DNA from: Chloroflexota bacterium
Lineage (GTDB): Bacteria > Chloroflexota > Anaerolineae > Anaerolineales > Villigracilaceae
Length of the DNA: 64,000 bases
NCBI GenBank assembly: GCA_016223135.1
Contig: JACRPQ010000017.1
Span: forward strand, 102,168-166,167
Direction of reading: 5' to 3'
Of this stretch, positions 33,657 through 43,141 are shown in pieces. The position numbers and the translations under genes are program-made. Position 1 is the first letter of the stretch; each line of letters opens with the position of its first letter. The notes beneath the pieces were generated by a model, which was not told the origin of the DNA, ran no database searches, and saw only the letters and a program-made list of their open reading frames with translations.

Positions 33657-34361
33657 TCATGCGGCGGACGGATTCTTCCCGTTTCGGACGGGGTAAACCG
33701 GAAAGGCAAGCAGGTCGGCGAGGCGTTTTACGCCTTCGGGGCTGGCAACAGCGATGATTTCGTCGTTTTCGCGCAAGGTGCTGTCGCCGCGCGGCAGCGT
33801 CATGACGCCGTCGCGGATGATGGCGGCAATGACGCAGTGTTCCGCCAGGTCCATGTCTTTGAGAGGAACGCCGATGGCTTTTGCGCCGGTTGGCACTTTT
33901 TCCTCCACCACGGCATAACGTCCACGGCGGATTTTGAAGAGGGTCATCATGTCGCCCAGCGACATTTCTTCCTGGATGAGGTGCGCCAACACATCGGCGG
34001 CGTTGAGCGCCACGTCCACTTTGAATTTGTCGTTGAACAACCAGGCGTTATTGGGGTTGTTGACGCGCGCGATGGTGCGGGGAACATGGAACAGGGTTTT
34101 GGCAAGGTAGCAAATTGCCAGGTTGGATGCGTCTTCGCTGGTAACAGCAGCAATGACATGCGCTTCGCGTGCGCCCGCCGCCTCCAGCACGCTGGGATTG
34201 ACGGGGTGTCCTTCGTAAATCACTTCGGTGGGAAGTTCCTGGTGTAAATGGGAAAGCAGGTCGCGGCGGTCTTCGACCAGGCACACTTTGTAATTCTGAT
34301 TGATTAACAAGTTGGCAAGACGCGCGCCTGTGCGTCCGCCGCCAGCAATGAGTACGAACAT
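33657..34361 (-). CDS. TrkA-type RCK potassium channel/transporter regulator
   Basis: This 234-residue protein has an RCK_N domain with 'FVLIAGGGRTGARLANLL' (nucleotide-binding Rossmann loop), an acidic strand end 'VCLVEDRR', and 'AAVTSEDASNLAICYLAK'. A RCK_C (TrkA-C) domain follows at about residues 145-220. It lies in the cytoplasm and gates K+ transporters in response to nucleotides. It follows the second RCK gene with one base between stop and ATG, and KimA-like permease genes lie directly upstream. The last residues ('YPVRNGKNPSAA') look non-conserved. Confidence 0.93.
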   Translation of the reverse strand: MFVLIAGGGRTGARLANLLINQNYKVCLVEDRRDLLSHLHQELPTEVIYEGHPVNPSVLEAAGAREAHVIAAVTSEDASNLAICYLAKTLFHVPRTIARVNNPNNAWLFNDKFKVDVALNAADVLAHLIQEEMSLGDMMTLFKIRRGRYAVVEEKVPTGAKAIGVPLKDMDLAEHCVIAAIIRDGVMTLPRGDSTLRENDEIIAVASPEGVKRLADLLAFPVYPVRNGKNPSAA

Positions 34362-34362
34362 A

Positions 34363-35025
34363 TTACGCCTCCGCCTTGCCTGAAATACAGGCTGTCAATT
34401 CGCCAATGCCTTTGAATGTGGAACTGACGTCGAGCAGGTCGCCTTCTTGCAGGACGGTATCCATTTCAGGCAGGAACGAGCGCCCTGCTCTGGTCAAAGC
34501 AACGGGGCGGCACTCGCGGATGTTTCCAAGCAACTCGCCCAATGTGCGCCCATTCCACAGTTCTGGAATGCGAACCTCGTAGATTTCCACTTCGCCGTTG
34601 CCGGCGGAATAGACGACTTTTTCGGACGGGTTGATGAGCAGTTCCTCGACGCGCTGCGCGCCCCACGTGGTGGAGCCGACGGTTTGCAACCCGAACGCTT
34701 CGATGACGCTGCGCAGGCTGGGGTCGTAGTTGCGGGCGACCACCACAGGGATATTGTAGAATTCGCGCGCCGCATGGCAAACCACAGCGTTGAGAGCGTC
34801 GGAGTTGGTGACCGCCGCCAGCCCGTCTGCCTCCTGGATGCCGGCGCGTTCCAGCACCGTTTCTGCCAGACCTTCGCCTTCCAGCGTGCGCCCGCGAAAA
34901 TCGGGATGCAGGCGGTTAAATGCCTGTTTGTTGACATCCACGACAACGACGCGATGCCCGCTTTTATATAGGTGGTAGGATAACTCCGCGCCCACGCGGC
35001 CGCATCCGATAATGATGAAATTCAT
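34363..35025 (-). CDS. TrkA-type RCK potassium regulator (paralogue)
   Basis: This 220-residue protein has the Rossmann loop 'FIIIGCGRVGAELSYHLYKSG', the acidic residue in 'VVVVDVNKQAF', 'AAVTNSDALNAVVCHAA', and a C-terminal RCK_C domain ('GELLGNIRECRPVALTRAG'). It is 8 nt downstream of the first KimA-like gene. Two different RCK proteins in one operon suggest a hetero-oligomeric ring or separate regulators for the two transporters. No TrkH/KtrB membrane subunit is in the window. Confidence 0.93.
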   Translation of the reverse strand: MNFIIIGCGRVGAELSYHLYKSGHRVVVVDVNKQAFNRLHPDFRGRTLEGEGLAETVLERAGIQEADGLAAVTNSDALNAVVCHAAREFYNIPVVVARNYDPSLRSVIEAFGLQTVGSTTWGAQRVEELLINPSEKVVYSAGNGEVEIYEVRIPELWNGRTLGELLGNIRECRPVALTRAGRSFLPEMDTVLQEGDLLDVSSTFKGIGELTACISGKAEA

Positions 35026-35033
35026 GTCTTATC

Positions 35034-36992
35034 TTACTCCTTTTTTTCCTGACGCACGTGATAGGGAACGTCGGTGACAACGACGCCGTGCTTGTTCAAT
35101 AATTCCTGTCGCAGCACATCTGCTGTGCGCATGTGCAGGGCTTTATGCCAGCGCTTCGAGGGGATAAACTGCGGCACGACGATGGTGATGGCTTCGCCAG
35201 GCTGACGATGTTCAATAACCTCTGTCAAATAGTCAAGCAGCGGTTCGATCAGCAAACGGAAGGGGGAATCGAGGATGACCATGCGCGTGCCTTCGCCCCA
35301 GATTTTCCATTTCTTTTGCACCTTCTCCGTTTCCGCGGGGTCAATCGAAACGTGGACGGCGGTGACGTCATCCGAAAGCAGGCGCGCATAACGCAATGCT
35401 TCCAACGTTCCCTGATGCACGCCGCTCACCGCTAAAATGACGCGGTGGCGCGTCTGGCGGGAGGGCAGCCCATAAAATTTATCCAGAGAGAGGTGCGCCG
35501 CCAGGTCTTTGTAATGGTGGTGGATGGTAAAGAACAGCCAGACCAGTGTCGGGATGATAATCAACACGACCCAAGCCCCCTCGGTGAATTTTGTGACGGC
35601 AAAGATGATCATCACGATGAAGGTACACAAAGCGCCAAAGCCATTGATTATCATCTTTTGCAGCCAGTGTTTGTCGTATCGTAACACCGAACCTGGTTCG
35701 ACAACTTCCTTCCCTTCCGGAATGTGACCGATTTTCCACCAGCGCATCGCCATGCCGGTTTGCGAAAGGGTAAAGGAAAGAAAAACGCCAATGGCATAAA
35801 GCGGAATGAGCAAAGTGACGCTGGCATTGAAGAGAATGATCAGGAGGGATGCGATGACCGATAGCGTGGCAATGCCGTTCGAATACACGAGACGGCTCCC
35901 GCGGAACGTCAACTGGCGGGGGAGGTAACCGTCCTTTGCGACCAGCGCGCTCAGACGGGGAAAATCGGCAAAAGCGGTATTTGCCGCCATGATGAGGATG
36001 ACGGTGGTTGCCGTGATGATCATCAGGTACAAAATCCCGCGCCCGCCAAAGACGGTGCGTCCCAGTTGGGAGATGACGGTTTCCGTTTCGGAGGGTGTCG
36101 CGCCGATGTGAGTGACAAGGAAGGAAATGCCCAAGAACAACGTCGCCAGGATAAACGCCATCCAAATCAGAGTAATTCCTGCATTGCGGCTGCGCGGTTC
36201 CTTGAAAGCGGTGATGCCATTAGAGATGGCTTCAATGCCGGTCAGCGCAGCAGTGCCGCTCGAAAAGGCATGCAGGAGGAGAAAAGGCGTAATTGCTGTC
36301 AGCGCTCCTTCGATCTCGAGGTGAGGCGGGTCTATGACAACGCCCAGTGTGCCGGTGAAGTAGCGCACCAGTCCCGTCCCTACGGTAATGAACATCATCG
36401 CGACGAAGAAATAGGTGGGAATGGAAAAAGCGATGCCCGATTCCTTCACGCCCCGCAGGTTGATCAACATGATCAAGAAAACGGCAGCGACCGAGAGCCA
36501 AACGCGGTAGGGAAAGAGTTGCGGATATGCCGAAACGATTTGCGCCACCCCAGCCGAAATGGAGACAGCCACGGTCAGGATGTAATCGGTGAGCAGCGCC
36601 GCGCCCGCAATTTGAGCGGTCGCTTCGCCCAGGTTATCACGGGAAACGATGTATGCGCCGCCTCCGTCCGGATAGGCGTGAATGGTTTGCTCATAAGAGA
36701 AGGTGACGATTGCCATCAATACGACAATGGCAAGCGCAATCGGGAAAACGTACCCGAACGCCACCGTTCCCGCCGCCGCCAGGATGACCATGATTTCCTG
36801 CGTGGCATAGGCGGTGGACGATAACGCGTCGGAGGCGAAAACCGCCAGCCCAACGGCTTTGCCAATGGTCTGATGGGGCGCATCGGCGGTGGAGAGGGGA
36901 CGCCCGATGAACCAGTGAGTTAGGGAACGTGGCGGCTGGTAGTCGCTCTGCCGCCTCATAATCTCGGTGTGTTCGTGTTCGGAAATTGTCAT
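35034..36992 (-). CDS. KimA-like potassium importer (APC superfamily)
   Basis: This 652-residue protein has about 12 membrane helices (residues 40-490) and a soluble C-terminal domain of about 150 residues. It matches what I know of Bacillus KimA (YdaO) in several places: 'AYPDGGGAYIVSRDNLGE', 'HAFSSGTAALTGIEAISNGI', 'IPLYAIGVFLSFTLSQTGMAM', and the C-terminal 'SDDVTAVHVSID' and 'VPQFIPSKRWHKALH'. KimA imports K+ with protons and is inhibited by c-di-AMP. The neighbouring RCK genes support a K+ role. Databases may label it simply an APC amino-acid permease. Confidence 0.88.
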   Translation of the reverse strand: MTISEHEHTEIMRRQSDYQPPRSLTHWFIGRPLSTADAPHQTIGKAVGLAVFASDALSSTAYATQEIMVILAAAGTVAFGYVFPIALAIVVLMAIVTFSYEQTIHAYPDGGGAYIVSRDNLGEATAQIAGAALLTDYILTVAVSISAGVAQIVSAYPQLFPYRVWLSVAAVFLIMLINLRGVKESGIAFSIPTYFFVAMMFITVGTGLVRYFTGTLGVVIDPPHLEIEGALTAITPFLLLHAFSSGTAALTGIEAISNGITAFKEPRSRNAGITLIWMAFILATLFLGISFLVTHIGATPSETETVISQLGRTVFGGRGILYLMIITATTVILIMAANTAFADFPRLSALVAKDGYLPRQLTFRGSRLVYSNGIATLSVIASLLIILFNASVTLLIPLYAIGVFLSFTLSQTGMAMRWWKIGHIPEGKEVVEPGSVLRYDKHWLQKMIINGFGALCTFIVMIIFAVTKFTEGAWVVLIIIPTLVWLFFTIHHHYKDLAAHLSLDKFYGLPSRQTRHRVILAVSGVHQGTLEALRYARLLSDDVTAVHVSIDPAETEKVQKKWKIWGEGTRMVILDSPFRLLIEPLLDYLTEVIEHRQPGEAITIVVPQFIPSKRWHKALHMRTADVLRQELLNKHGVVVTDVPYHVRQEKKE

Positions 36993-37002
36993 GATTTTTA
37001 TC

Positions 37003-37100
37003 TTAACTAACTGATGTTATGCAGCTTATTCATACCGCGACATTTATGTCGCCTGAAAACGCGAGATAAATCTCGCGCTACCGCGTAAGGTGAGTAACTA
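37003..37100. repeat. Copy 5 of the CGCGAGAT palindromic repeat family, ends reversed
   Basis: The core GCGACAT-TT-ATGTCGC and CGCGAGAT-AA-ATCTCGCG is in the same orientation as in copy 2. The flanks are swapped: AACTGATGTTATGCAG on the left and GCGTAAGGTGAGTAA on the right, the reverse complements of the usual ends. Confidence 0.85.
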
Positions 37101-37109
37101 AAATTGCCG

Positions 37110-39056
37110 TTATGGCACTTGGTAGGGTACTTCCGTAATCACTACGCCCGGCGTGGAAAGTAATTCACGGCGGAGCATTTCTGCAGTTTGCATGTGCAGG
37201 GCATTGTGAATTTTATGTTCCGGGACAAAATGTGGAACAACAATGGTAATCGTTTCATTGGGCTGCCGCACAGACAAAATATCCTTGATGTAATCCAACA
37301 GAGGTTCGAGGAATAGACGATAGGGCGAATCTACAATAACAAGACGCGTACCGCGTCCCCATGTTTCCCATTTTTTACGAACTTTCTCTGTATCATCCGG
37401 TTCCATCGAGATATGGACGGCTGTCACGTCATCCGATAACATCCGCGCATACCGGAGCGCAGCCAGCGTTCCCTGATGAACATTGCTGATGGGAACAATA
37501 ACGCGGTGACGGGTATCGTAAGGCGGAGGTTCGCCATAATTTTCCAGAGAAAGGCGGCTTGCCAATAAGGAGTAGTGGCGTTTGATCCATAGGAACATGC
37601 CAATCAGGAGCGGAGTGAGGATGAGCACGATCCATGCGCCATCTCGGAACTTGGTGATGGCAAATACAAACATGACAATCCCAGTACAGAGCGCCCCGAC
37701 GCCATTGCTTATCATCTTGATTGCCCAGCGCGGATCGTAGTGCAACATAGAGGTTGATGATTGCTGCGGCTGACCTTTGAGCCGCCCCGAACGCCACCAA
37801 CGGCGCGCCATGCCAGACTGAGCAAGGGTGAAGGAAAGGAAAACGCCAATAGCGTACAACGGAATGAGGCGGGTGACGCTTGCCTGAAAGACGATTATCA
37901 AAATAGAGGCAAGCGCCCCCAGCGAGACAATGCCATACGAATAGACCAGGCGGCTGCCGCGGAAAGTCAGTTGACGAGGCAGGAAGCCGTCGCTGGCAAG
38001 CATGGCGCCCAAGCGTGGAAATCCTGCAAAGGCGGTGTTGGCGGCGAGAATCAGGATGACGGTCGTTGCAATAATGACCAACAGATACAGCACACCCTGA
38101 CCGCCAAAAACCGTGCGCGCCAATTGCGAGATGACCGTCTCCGCTTCAGAAGGGACTGCTTGGATCTCGCGTGCCAGAAATGAAATACCCAAAAAGAGAA
38201 ACGCCAGAATGAAAGCCATCCAGATGAGCGTAATGGCGGCATTGCGGCTGCGCGGTTCCTTAAAAGCGGTGATACCGTTGGAGATGGCTTCCACGCCGGT
38301 CAAGGCAGCCGTGCCGCTGGAAAAAGCATGCAAGAGCAGGAACGTTGTCACAGTGGGAATCGCCTCGCCAAAATGTTCGATGGGAGGCGGATTGACCACT
38401 CTCGCCAAGTCGCCAGTGAATGTGCGAAAAAGTCCTGTGCTGATGGTTAAGAACATGATGAAAATGAAAAAGTAACTGGGAATGGCAAAGGCTATGCCCG
38501 ATTCCCTCACGCCGCGCAAGTTGACCAGCGTGATAAATGCCACGCAGGCGACCGAAATGGCAACGCGGTATTCGAACAGTTGCGGGTAAGCAGAGATGAT
38601 TTGCGCCACTCCAGAAGAAACCGAAACGGATACTGTCAGGATGTAATCTGTGAGCAACGCCGCCCCTGCCATCAGTGCAGGAAAACGCCCAAAATTGTCA
38701 TAGGCAACAATATAGGCGCCTCCGCCGTTGGGATAGGCGTGGATAATCTGTTCGTAGGAAATAACCACGATAGCCAGTAAGACAACGATGACAATCGAAA
38801 TGGGGAAGACATATCCAAAGGCAACCGTCCCTGCTGCAGCCAGGATGACGAGGATTTCCTGCGTAGCGTAGGCGTTGGAAGACAACGCATCGGAGGCAAA
38901 TACCGCCAGTCCGACTGCCTTGCCAATGGTTTCGTGAGGGGCATCTGCAGTTTGAAGCGGGCGTCCAACTAGAAGATGACGGATGCTTCGCGGGGGGGTG
39001 TATTCGGCGGCGCGGTGTATCAGAGATGTATCTTGGTTGGTCTCAGGGTTAATCAT
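37110..39056 (-). CDS. KimA-like potassium importer (APC superfamily, paralogue)
   Basis: The start at 39056 (MINPETNQDTS) gives 648 residues. It is collinear with the downstream KimA-like protein throughout: 'HAYPNGGGAYIVAYDNFG', 'LHAFSSGTAALTGVEAISNG', 'IPLYAIGVFLSFTLAQSGMAR', and a C-terminal domain with 'SDDVTAVHISMEPDD'. The duplication is old enough that loops and the tail differ clearly. Its DNA looks somewhat more AT-rich than its neighbours. The 117-nt gap to the downstream copy is filled by the palindromic repeat, leaving no room for a ydaO-type riboswitch. Confidence 0.88.
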   Translation of the reverse strand: MINPETNQDTSLIHRAAEYTPPRSIRHLLVGRPLQTADAPHETIGKAVGLAVFASDALSSNAYATQEILVILAAAGTVAFGYVFPISIVIVVLLAIVVISYEQIIHAYPNGGGAYIVAYDNFGRFPALMAGAALLTDYILTVSVSVSSGVAQIISAYPQLFEYRVAISVACVAFITLVNLRGVRESGIAFAIPSYFFIFIMFLTISTGLFRTFTGDLARVVNPPPIEHFGEAIPTVTTFLLLHAFSSGTAALTGVEAISNGITAFKEPRSRNAAITLIWMAFILAFLFLGISFLAREIQAVPSEAETVISQLARTVFGGQGVLYLLVIIATTVILILAANTAFAGFPRLGAMLASDGFLPRQLTFRGSRLVYSYGIVSLGALASILIIVFQASVTRLIPLYAIGVFLSFTLAQSGMARRWWRSGRLKGQPQQSSTSMLHYDPRWAIKMISNGVGALCTGIVMFVFAITKFRDGAWIVLILTPLLIGMFLWIKRHYSLLASRLSLENYGEPPPYDTRHRVIVPISNVHQGTLAALRYARMLSDDVTAVHISMEPDDTEKVRKKWETWGRGTRLVIVDSPYRLFLEPLLDYIKDILSVRQPNETITIVVPHFVPEHKIHNALHMQTAEMLRRELLSTPGVVITEVPYQVP

Positions 39057-39110
39057 GATTGATACAAGCATCCATCTGCGGCATGGATGACGCATTATTA
39101 TACGGTACTT

Positions 39111-42100
39111 TTAGCGAACTTCGCTTTTTCTGGTTTCTTTTGGCTGTGTCAATGGAATTTGCAGGAAGAAGGTGCTGCCCTTGCCCAGTTCGCTTTCCGC
39201 CCACACTTTGCCATGATGCCGCTCGGCAATGGATTTGACGATGGCAAGCCCCAGCCCGGTGCCGCGCTGTGCCAGCGCTTCACGGTGGGTGCCGCGAAAG
39301 AACTTCTCGAACAGGCGCTTCATGTCCTCCGGCTGAATGCCAATGCCGCTGTCGTGGATGGCAAAGGTCAGGGCGTCGGGCGCGGTCAGCAGGTTGACGG
39401 TCACTTCGCCGCCATCGGGGGTGTATTTGATGGCGTTTTCAACCAGATTATAGACCGCCTGATGCAAGAGCGCCGGGTCGGCTTCCACGGCGTGCGGCAT
39501 GTCGCGCGGGAGTTCCATCGAGAGCGCGATGTTTTTGCTGCGCGCCGCCATTTGCAGGTCAGCGGTGACACGCTCGAGGATATCCAGCACGGGGACATCT
39601 TCCACCTGCAAGCCGACGCCAAAGTCAATGCGCCCGAGGTCGAGCAGGTTGTTGACAAGCCGCGACATATTTTCCACGCCCTGCACAATCATGCGCACAT
39701 AGCTTTTTTGCTGTTCGTTCAAGTCACCGGAGGTTTCGAGCATGGTGGCATAACCGCGCATCAGCGTGAGGGGCGAGCGCAGGTCATGGCTCACGGTGGA
39801 GACGAATTCCGATTTGAGCGTGTCAATCTCCTTGAGCTGCGTCACGTCGCGCAGGATGCACACACGTCCCACCGTGCGCCCGTCGGCGGTCATGGCGGAG
39901 GCGGTGGCGAGGAAGGTCTTGCCGTCGGGCATTTTGATTTCGGCGGTGCGCTTCTCGGCGGACGCTTCCTGCAGCAGGTCGTAGAGCGGTTTGATTTGGA
40001 TGGTGCGCTGAAGGTCCTGACGTTCGCCGCGGCGGATGATGACGTTGAAGAGTTGACTTGCCGCCGGGTTAGCCAGGATGAGCCGGTTCGAGGCGTCGGT
40101 GACCAGCACCGGGTCGGGCGTGGAGTTGAGAATGGTTTCCAACTGACGACGGCTGGCATCCACCGCCAGGAAGAGGCGGATGTTGGCAACGGCAAGCGCC
40201 GCCTGGGATGCCAGCGTGGCGAGGAAGCGCAGGTCGGCATCGTTGAAGATTTTTTGTTTTTTGTATGCCGCCCACAACACGCCAAAGTAACGGTTTTCGT
40301 GCCGCAGGGCAACGGCAGAGAGGGATTCGGGGCGAGGCAGGTTGGGGTCGAGGTCCAGTCCGCGGGTCCGTGAGAGAGCCGCCATGACGAGCCGCTCCTG
40401 TCGTTCGGTCAGGTCGAGAATCGGTTGGTCGAGGTGGGCGTAGAGGTCTTTGTCGGGTCCGCTGGCGTAGCGGATGGGGATTTCCACGAGCCCGGGCATC
40501 ATCTCACGCACGAGGACGATGCGCGCCGCGCTGGCGCCGCTTTCGACCACCGCTTTGAGGATGGCGCTCAACGCTTCGTCCAGTTGCAGAGTGGAGGCGA
40601 CGCCCTGACTGGCGGCAAGCAGGCGGTTGAGTTCGTCGAGGCGTCCCTGCAGGCTGACGCGCATCTGCTCGAAGGCGCGGCGCAGTTCGCCCACTTCGTC
40701 CACACCGCCGGTCGCAAGGGGACGGTCGAGTTTGCCGGCGGCGATGTGTTTTGCCTCAACGGCGAGGCTCTGCAGAGAGCCGGTGACCGTCCGCAGGCTG
40801 AGCCGCAGGGAGATCAGTGCGAACAAGCCGAGCAAAACGATCATGACCGAGATAGGCAGGGCGATGTCAATGGCGATTTTTTGCGTTTCCTGCGCAGGGA
40901 CGGTCAGCACGATGGACCAGGGTGCGCCGGGGACGGGCTGGTAATAGACCAATTGCCGCGCGCCGTTGGGGGCAGTTTCCTGGTAGAAGCCGGCCTGCGG
41001 CGGGCGCCCGCCGGTGTAGGGAGTCATAATGCGCGAGGCGTGGGGGTGGTAGAGGATCATGCCCTGTTCGTCCACCAACATGCCGGCGCCGTTGAGGTCT
41101 TGCAGGCTGTTGAGGCTGTCTGCCAGGGAGCGCAGGTAGGGGTTGGTTTGCAGGTCGGTGCGGGCAATGAGCACGCGTCCGCTGCCGGGCAGGGCGGCAA
41201 GGAAGGCGATGCGCGCGCCGCCGGTTTCGCCGGGCGGGATGGCGTACATTTGGAAAGGCACGCCTTGCATTGCAATCGCTGTGCCCATTTCTTCCTGCAC
41301 TGTCGGTTGGGAGGAGACTTCGGGTGGATAACTGGCGAGGACGGCATTGGATGCAGCCTCGAGCAGAATCAGTTGATTGAAATAGGGGACGGAACGCATC
41401 TGTTCGCCCAGCAGGCTGGAGAGGTCGCCCGAGCCTTCGCTCAGGCGTGGATCGGAGGCAATCTGACTGGCGAGGTTCTGTCCAGCTTCGATGAACAGCG
41501 GCACGCTTTGGGAGGCGCTCTGCGCTGCGCTGGCGAGACGTCTTTCCAGCAGGTCGCGCGCGGCGCGTCCGGCGAGGAACCAATCTCCGAGCAGCAGGGT
41601 GACCAGCAGGAGGACGATGACGGTCCCTGCGCCGGAGAGGAAGCGCGTCTCAATGCTTCGTTCGGCAGGCGAGGGCTGGAGAGAGCCAACGCTTCCCCAG
41701 TGAACGGGGAACGCCGCCATTACGATTTGCGCGGCAAGACCGGCGAGGAGCATTTCGCCGCCAAACGCCAATGCCGCCAGCCCGGCGTTGCTTAGGACGT
41801 AATCCAGCCGCTCGGTGACCGGTGCGGAGGGAACAGCGAAGAACGCACCGACGATGAAAACGAGGACGTGGAAAGGTATCAGGCTGAGCGCTGCGGCAAG
41901 GGGTTGGCGCAGGAAGCGAAAAAACGGCGTGCGGTAATTTTGCCGCACAAAGACCGCAAACAAGCCTGCCATCAAAGCGAGGTCGAGAGTCGTGAAGGCG
42001 TTGTGGGTGTCCCAAAATCCGCGCAGGAAGCCGCTGAGGATTCCGAGCGCGGCGGCAGCCAACGGTCCGAGCCAGCCGCCGGCGAGCATCCACGGGAGGG

Positions 42101-42386
42101 CGGAAAGGAACATCAGCGTGGAGCCGGGCGGGTCGGCAGGCAGTCCCGGCATGGGCAGGGAGGCAGCGGAGAATTTCAAGCCAATCAACAGAGAGGCGGG
42201 AAGAGAGGCGGCGAACAGAGCAGCGAAGATGCCGCCTGTGCGGCGGTTCCATGCTGTTTGGTAGCCCCGCCAGTTGTAAAGCGCCAGTCCCAGCAAACCG
42301 GCAAGTCCAAGCCATACCAGCCAGCCCGCCGGCGGAATGGGGTTGAAATACGGCAGGCTGGTTAGCAGCGAGGCGATGAAACGCAT
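39111..42386 (-). CDS. Large multidomain sensor histidine kinase
   Basis: This is a 1091-residue protein. About eight N-terminal membrane helices (residues 15-260) precede an extracytoplasmic sensor region (about 285-480; 'QSVPLFIEAGQNLASQIASDP'). A further helix, a HAMP domain (about 505-560; 'DEVGELRRAFEQMRVSLQ'), a GAF domain (about 575-720) and a PAS domain ('LNSTPDPVLVTDASNRLILANPA') follow. HisKA has its His in 'STVSHDLRSPLTL' at about residue 865, and HATPase has 'NLVENAIKYTPDGG' and 'GTGLGLAIVKSIA'. TATAAT lies 7 nt before the ATG. No receiver gene is adjacent. Confidence 0.93.
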   Translation of the reverse strand: MRFIASLLTSLPYFNPIPPAGWLVWLGLAGLLGLALYNWRGYQTAWNRRTGGIFAALFAASLPASLLIGLKFSAASLPMPGLPADPPGSTLMFLSALPWMLAGGWLGPLAAAALGILSGFLRGFWDTHNAFTTLDLALMAGLFAVFVRQNYRTPFFRFLRQPLAAALSLIPFHVLVFIVGAFFAVPSAPVTERLDYVLSNAGLAALAFGGEMLLAGLAAQIVMAAFPVHWGSVGSLQPSPAERSIETRFLSGAGTVIVLLLVTLLLGDWFLAGRAARDLLERRLASAAQSASQSVPLFIEAGQNLASQIASDPRLSEGSGDLSSLLGEQMRSVPYFNQLILLEAASNAVLASYPPEVSSQPTVQEEMGTAIAMQGVPFQMYAIPPGETGGARIAFLAALPGSGRVLIARTDLQTNPYLRSLADSLNSLQDLNGAGMLVDEQGMILYHPHASRIMTPYTGGRPPQAGFYQETAPNGARQLVYYQPVPGAPWSIVLTVPAQETQKIAIDIALPISVMIVLLGLFALISLRLSLRTVTGSLQSLAVEAKHIAAGKLDRPLATGGVDEVGELRRAFEQMRVSLQGRLDELNRLLAASQGVASTLQLDEALSAILKAVVESGASAARIVLVREMMPGLVEIPIRYASGPDKDLYAHLDQPILDLTERQERLVMAALSRTRGLDLDPNLPRPESLSAVALRHENRYFGVLWAAYKKQKIFNDADLRFLATLASQAALAVANIRLFLAVDASRRQLETILNSTPDPVLVTDASNRLILANPAASQLFNVIIRRGERQDLQRTIQIKPLYDLLQEASAEKRTAEIKMPDGKTFLATASAMTADGRTVGRVCILRDVTQLKEIDTLKSEFVSTVSHDLRSPLTLMRGYATMLETSGDLNEQQKSYVRMIVQGVENMSRLVNNLLDLGRIDFGVGLQVEDVPVLDILERVTADLQMAARSKNIALSMELPRDMPHAVEADPALLHQAVYNLVENAIKYTPDGGEVTVNLLTAPDALTFAIHDSGIGIQPEDMKRLFEKFFRGTHREALAQRGTGLGLAIVKSIAERHHGKVWAESELGKGSTFFLQIPLTQPKETRKSEVR

Positions 42387-42393
42387 GGGGAAA

Positions 42394-42399
42394 ATTATA
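42394..42399 (-). promoter_or_regulatory. -10 element for the large histidine kinase gene
   Basis: Minus-strand TATAAT ends 7 nt before the ATG, with TTTCCCC between them and no Shine-Dalgarno. This fits a leaderless transcript. Confidence 0.6.
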
Positions 42400-42430
42400 G
42401 CCCTAAATTGCAGACCCTAACTAACCTGAA

Positions 42431-42517
42431 TTCGGGATAAGGCATTTGGACCGTCCCGAAGGCTCTTGAGACAGCGGTTTTAAGGGCAAAATCAGCCTTC
42501 GGGACGCTTATCCCGAA
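42431..42517. repeat. 87-bp nested inverted repeat
   Basis: Outer arms TTCGGGATAAG (42431-42441) and CTTATCCCGAA (42507-42517). Inner arms CGTCCCGAAGGCT (42452-42464) and AGCCTTCGGGACG (42494-42506). All are perfect. Inner and outer arms share a TTCGGGA motif. From 42518 to 42775 I see only a CCTCTCCC-type repeat near 42650 and no gene. Confidence 0.8.
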
Positions 42518-42775
42518 CTGACGTTAACTAAAGAGAGCGAGAGGATGCGGTAATTGTTTGCGTAGCGCAGGTTGCACCAGAGGCGCTTACATTATCCACG
42601 AAGTACACGAATTTTCACGAAAAAAGGTAACTGTCCACTCCCATCACCCCCAGTTCCTCTCCCGCTGGGAGATGGTTAGAGGGAGGATAGGTAGTTGCGA
42701 AAAAAGAGAAAAGTATTCACGCTTCTTCGTGAACTTCGTCGAGCAACGGCTTAACTTGACAAAGTCTGCTCTAAA

Positions 42776-43138
42776 CTACCCTCTTCTCAAGCGAATGCCT
42801 TTAGGAGTAGCAACCGTCGTTGCCCCGACAAGATCTTCCAGGCGGTAAGCATTTAAAACTTTTTGCAACAGTTCGACAATCGGGCGTATTCCGTCTTCAT
42901 CGGGGCGTAATAGCAGAACGCCATAATGGGTAGCAGGCGGATACATGCGAATATCGCCAAATCCTTTGTCGGCGGTGACAAAATATCTTCCTTCTTTTTG
43001 GATGACAAGCCATAACTGGTGATCTTTCCAACCGCCCATGCCCTGCTCAATAACACTTGCCGCATCATAGCCATGCTCCCGCAATAATTGCACAGCCTGA
43101 CGCGGCAAGTCCTCATCCACTGTGACTTTCAGCGCCAT
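42776..43138 (-). CDS. DUF5615 PIN-like toxin
   Basis: This 120-residue protein begins 'KVTVDEDLPRQAVQLLREHGYDAASV' and contains 'FVTADKGFGDIR', the acidic pattern of DUF5615 (Mut7-C/PIN-like) proteins. These are encoded after DUF433 antitoxins in probable type II toxin-antitoxin pairs. It starts 3 nt after the DUF433 stop. A nuclease activity is inferred from the fold only. Confidence 0.85.
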   Translation of the reverse strand: MALKVTVDEDLPRQAVQLLREHGYDAASVIEQGMGGWKDHQLWLVIQKEGRYFVTADKGFGDIRMYPPATHYGVLLLRPDEDGIRPIVELLQKVLNAYRLEDLVGATTVATPKGIRLRRG

Positions 43139-43141
43139 GTT

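Noticed and set aside
36993-37109. ydaO-type c-di-AMP riboswitch upstream of the KimA-like gene
   Set aside because: The gap is only 117 nt and is almost entirely the CGCGAGAT repeat element; no riboswitch-like conserved sequence was seen.
39087-40373. Long plus-strand ORFs (428 and 456 residues) opposite the large histidine kinase
   Set aside because: They are antisense shadows without recognisable domains; the kinase frame is continuous with all expected motifs.
42590-42602. DnaA-box-like TTATCCACG
   Set aside because: It is a single isolated match and carries no weight.
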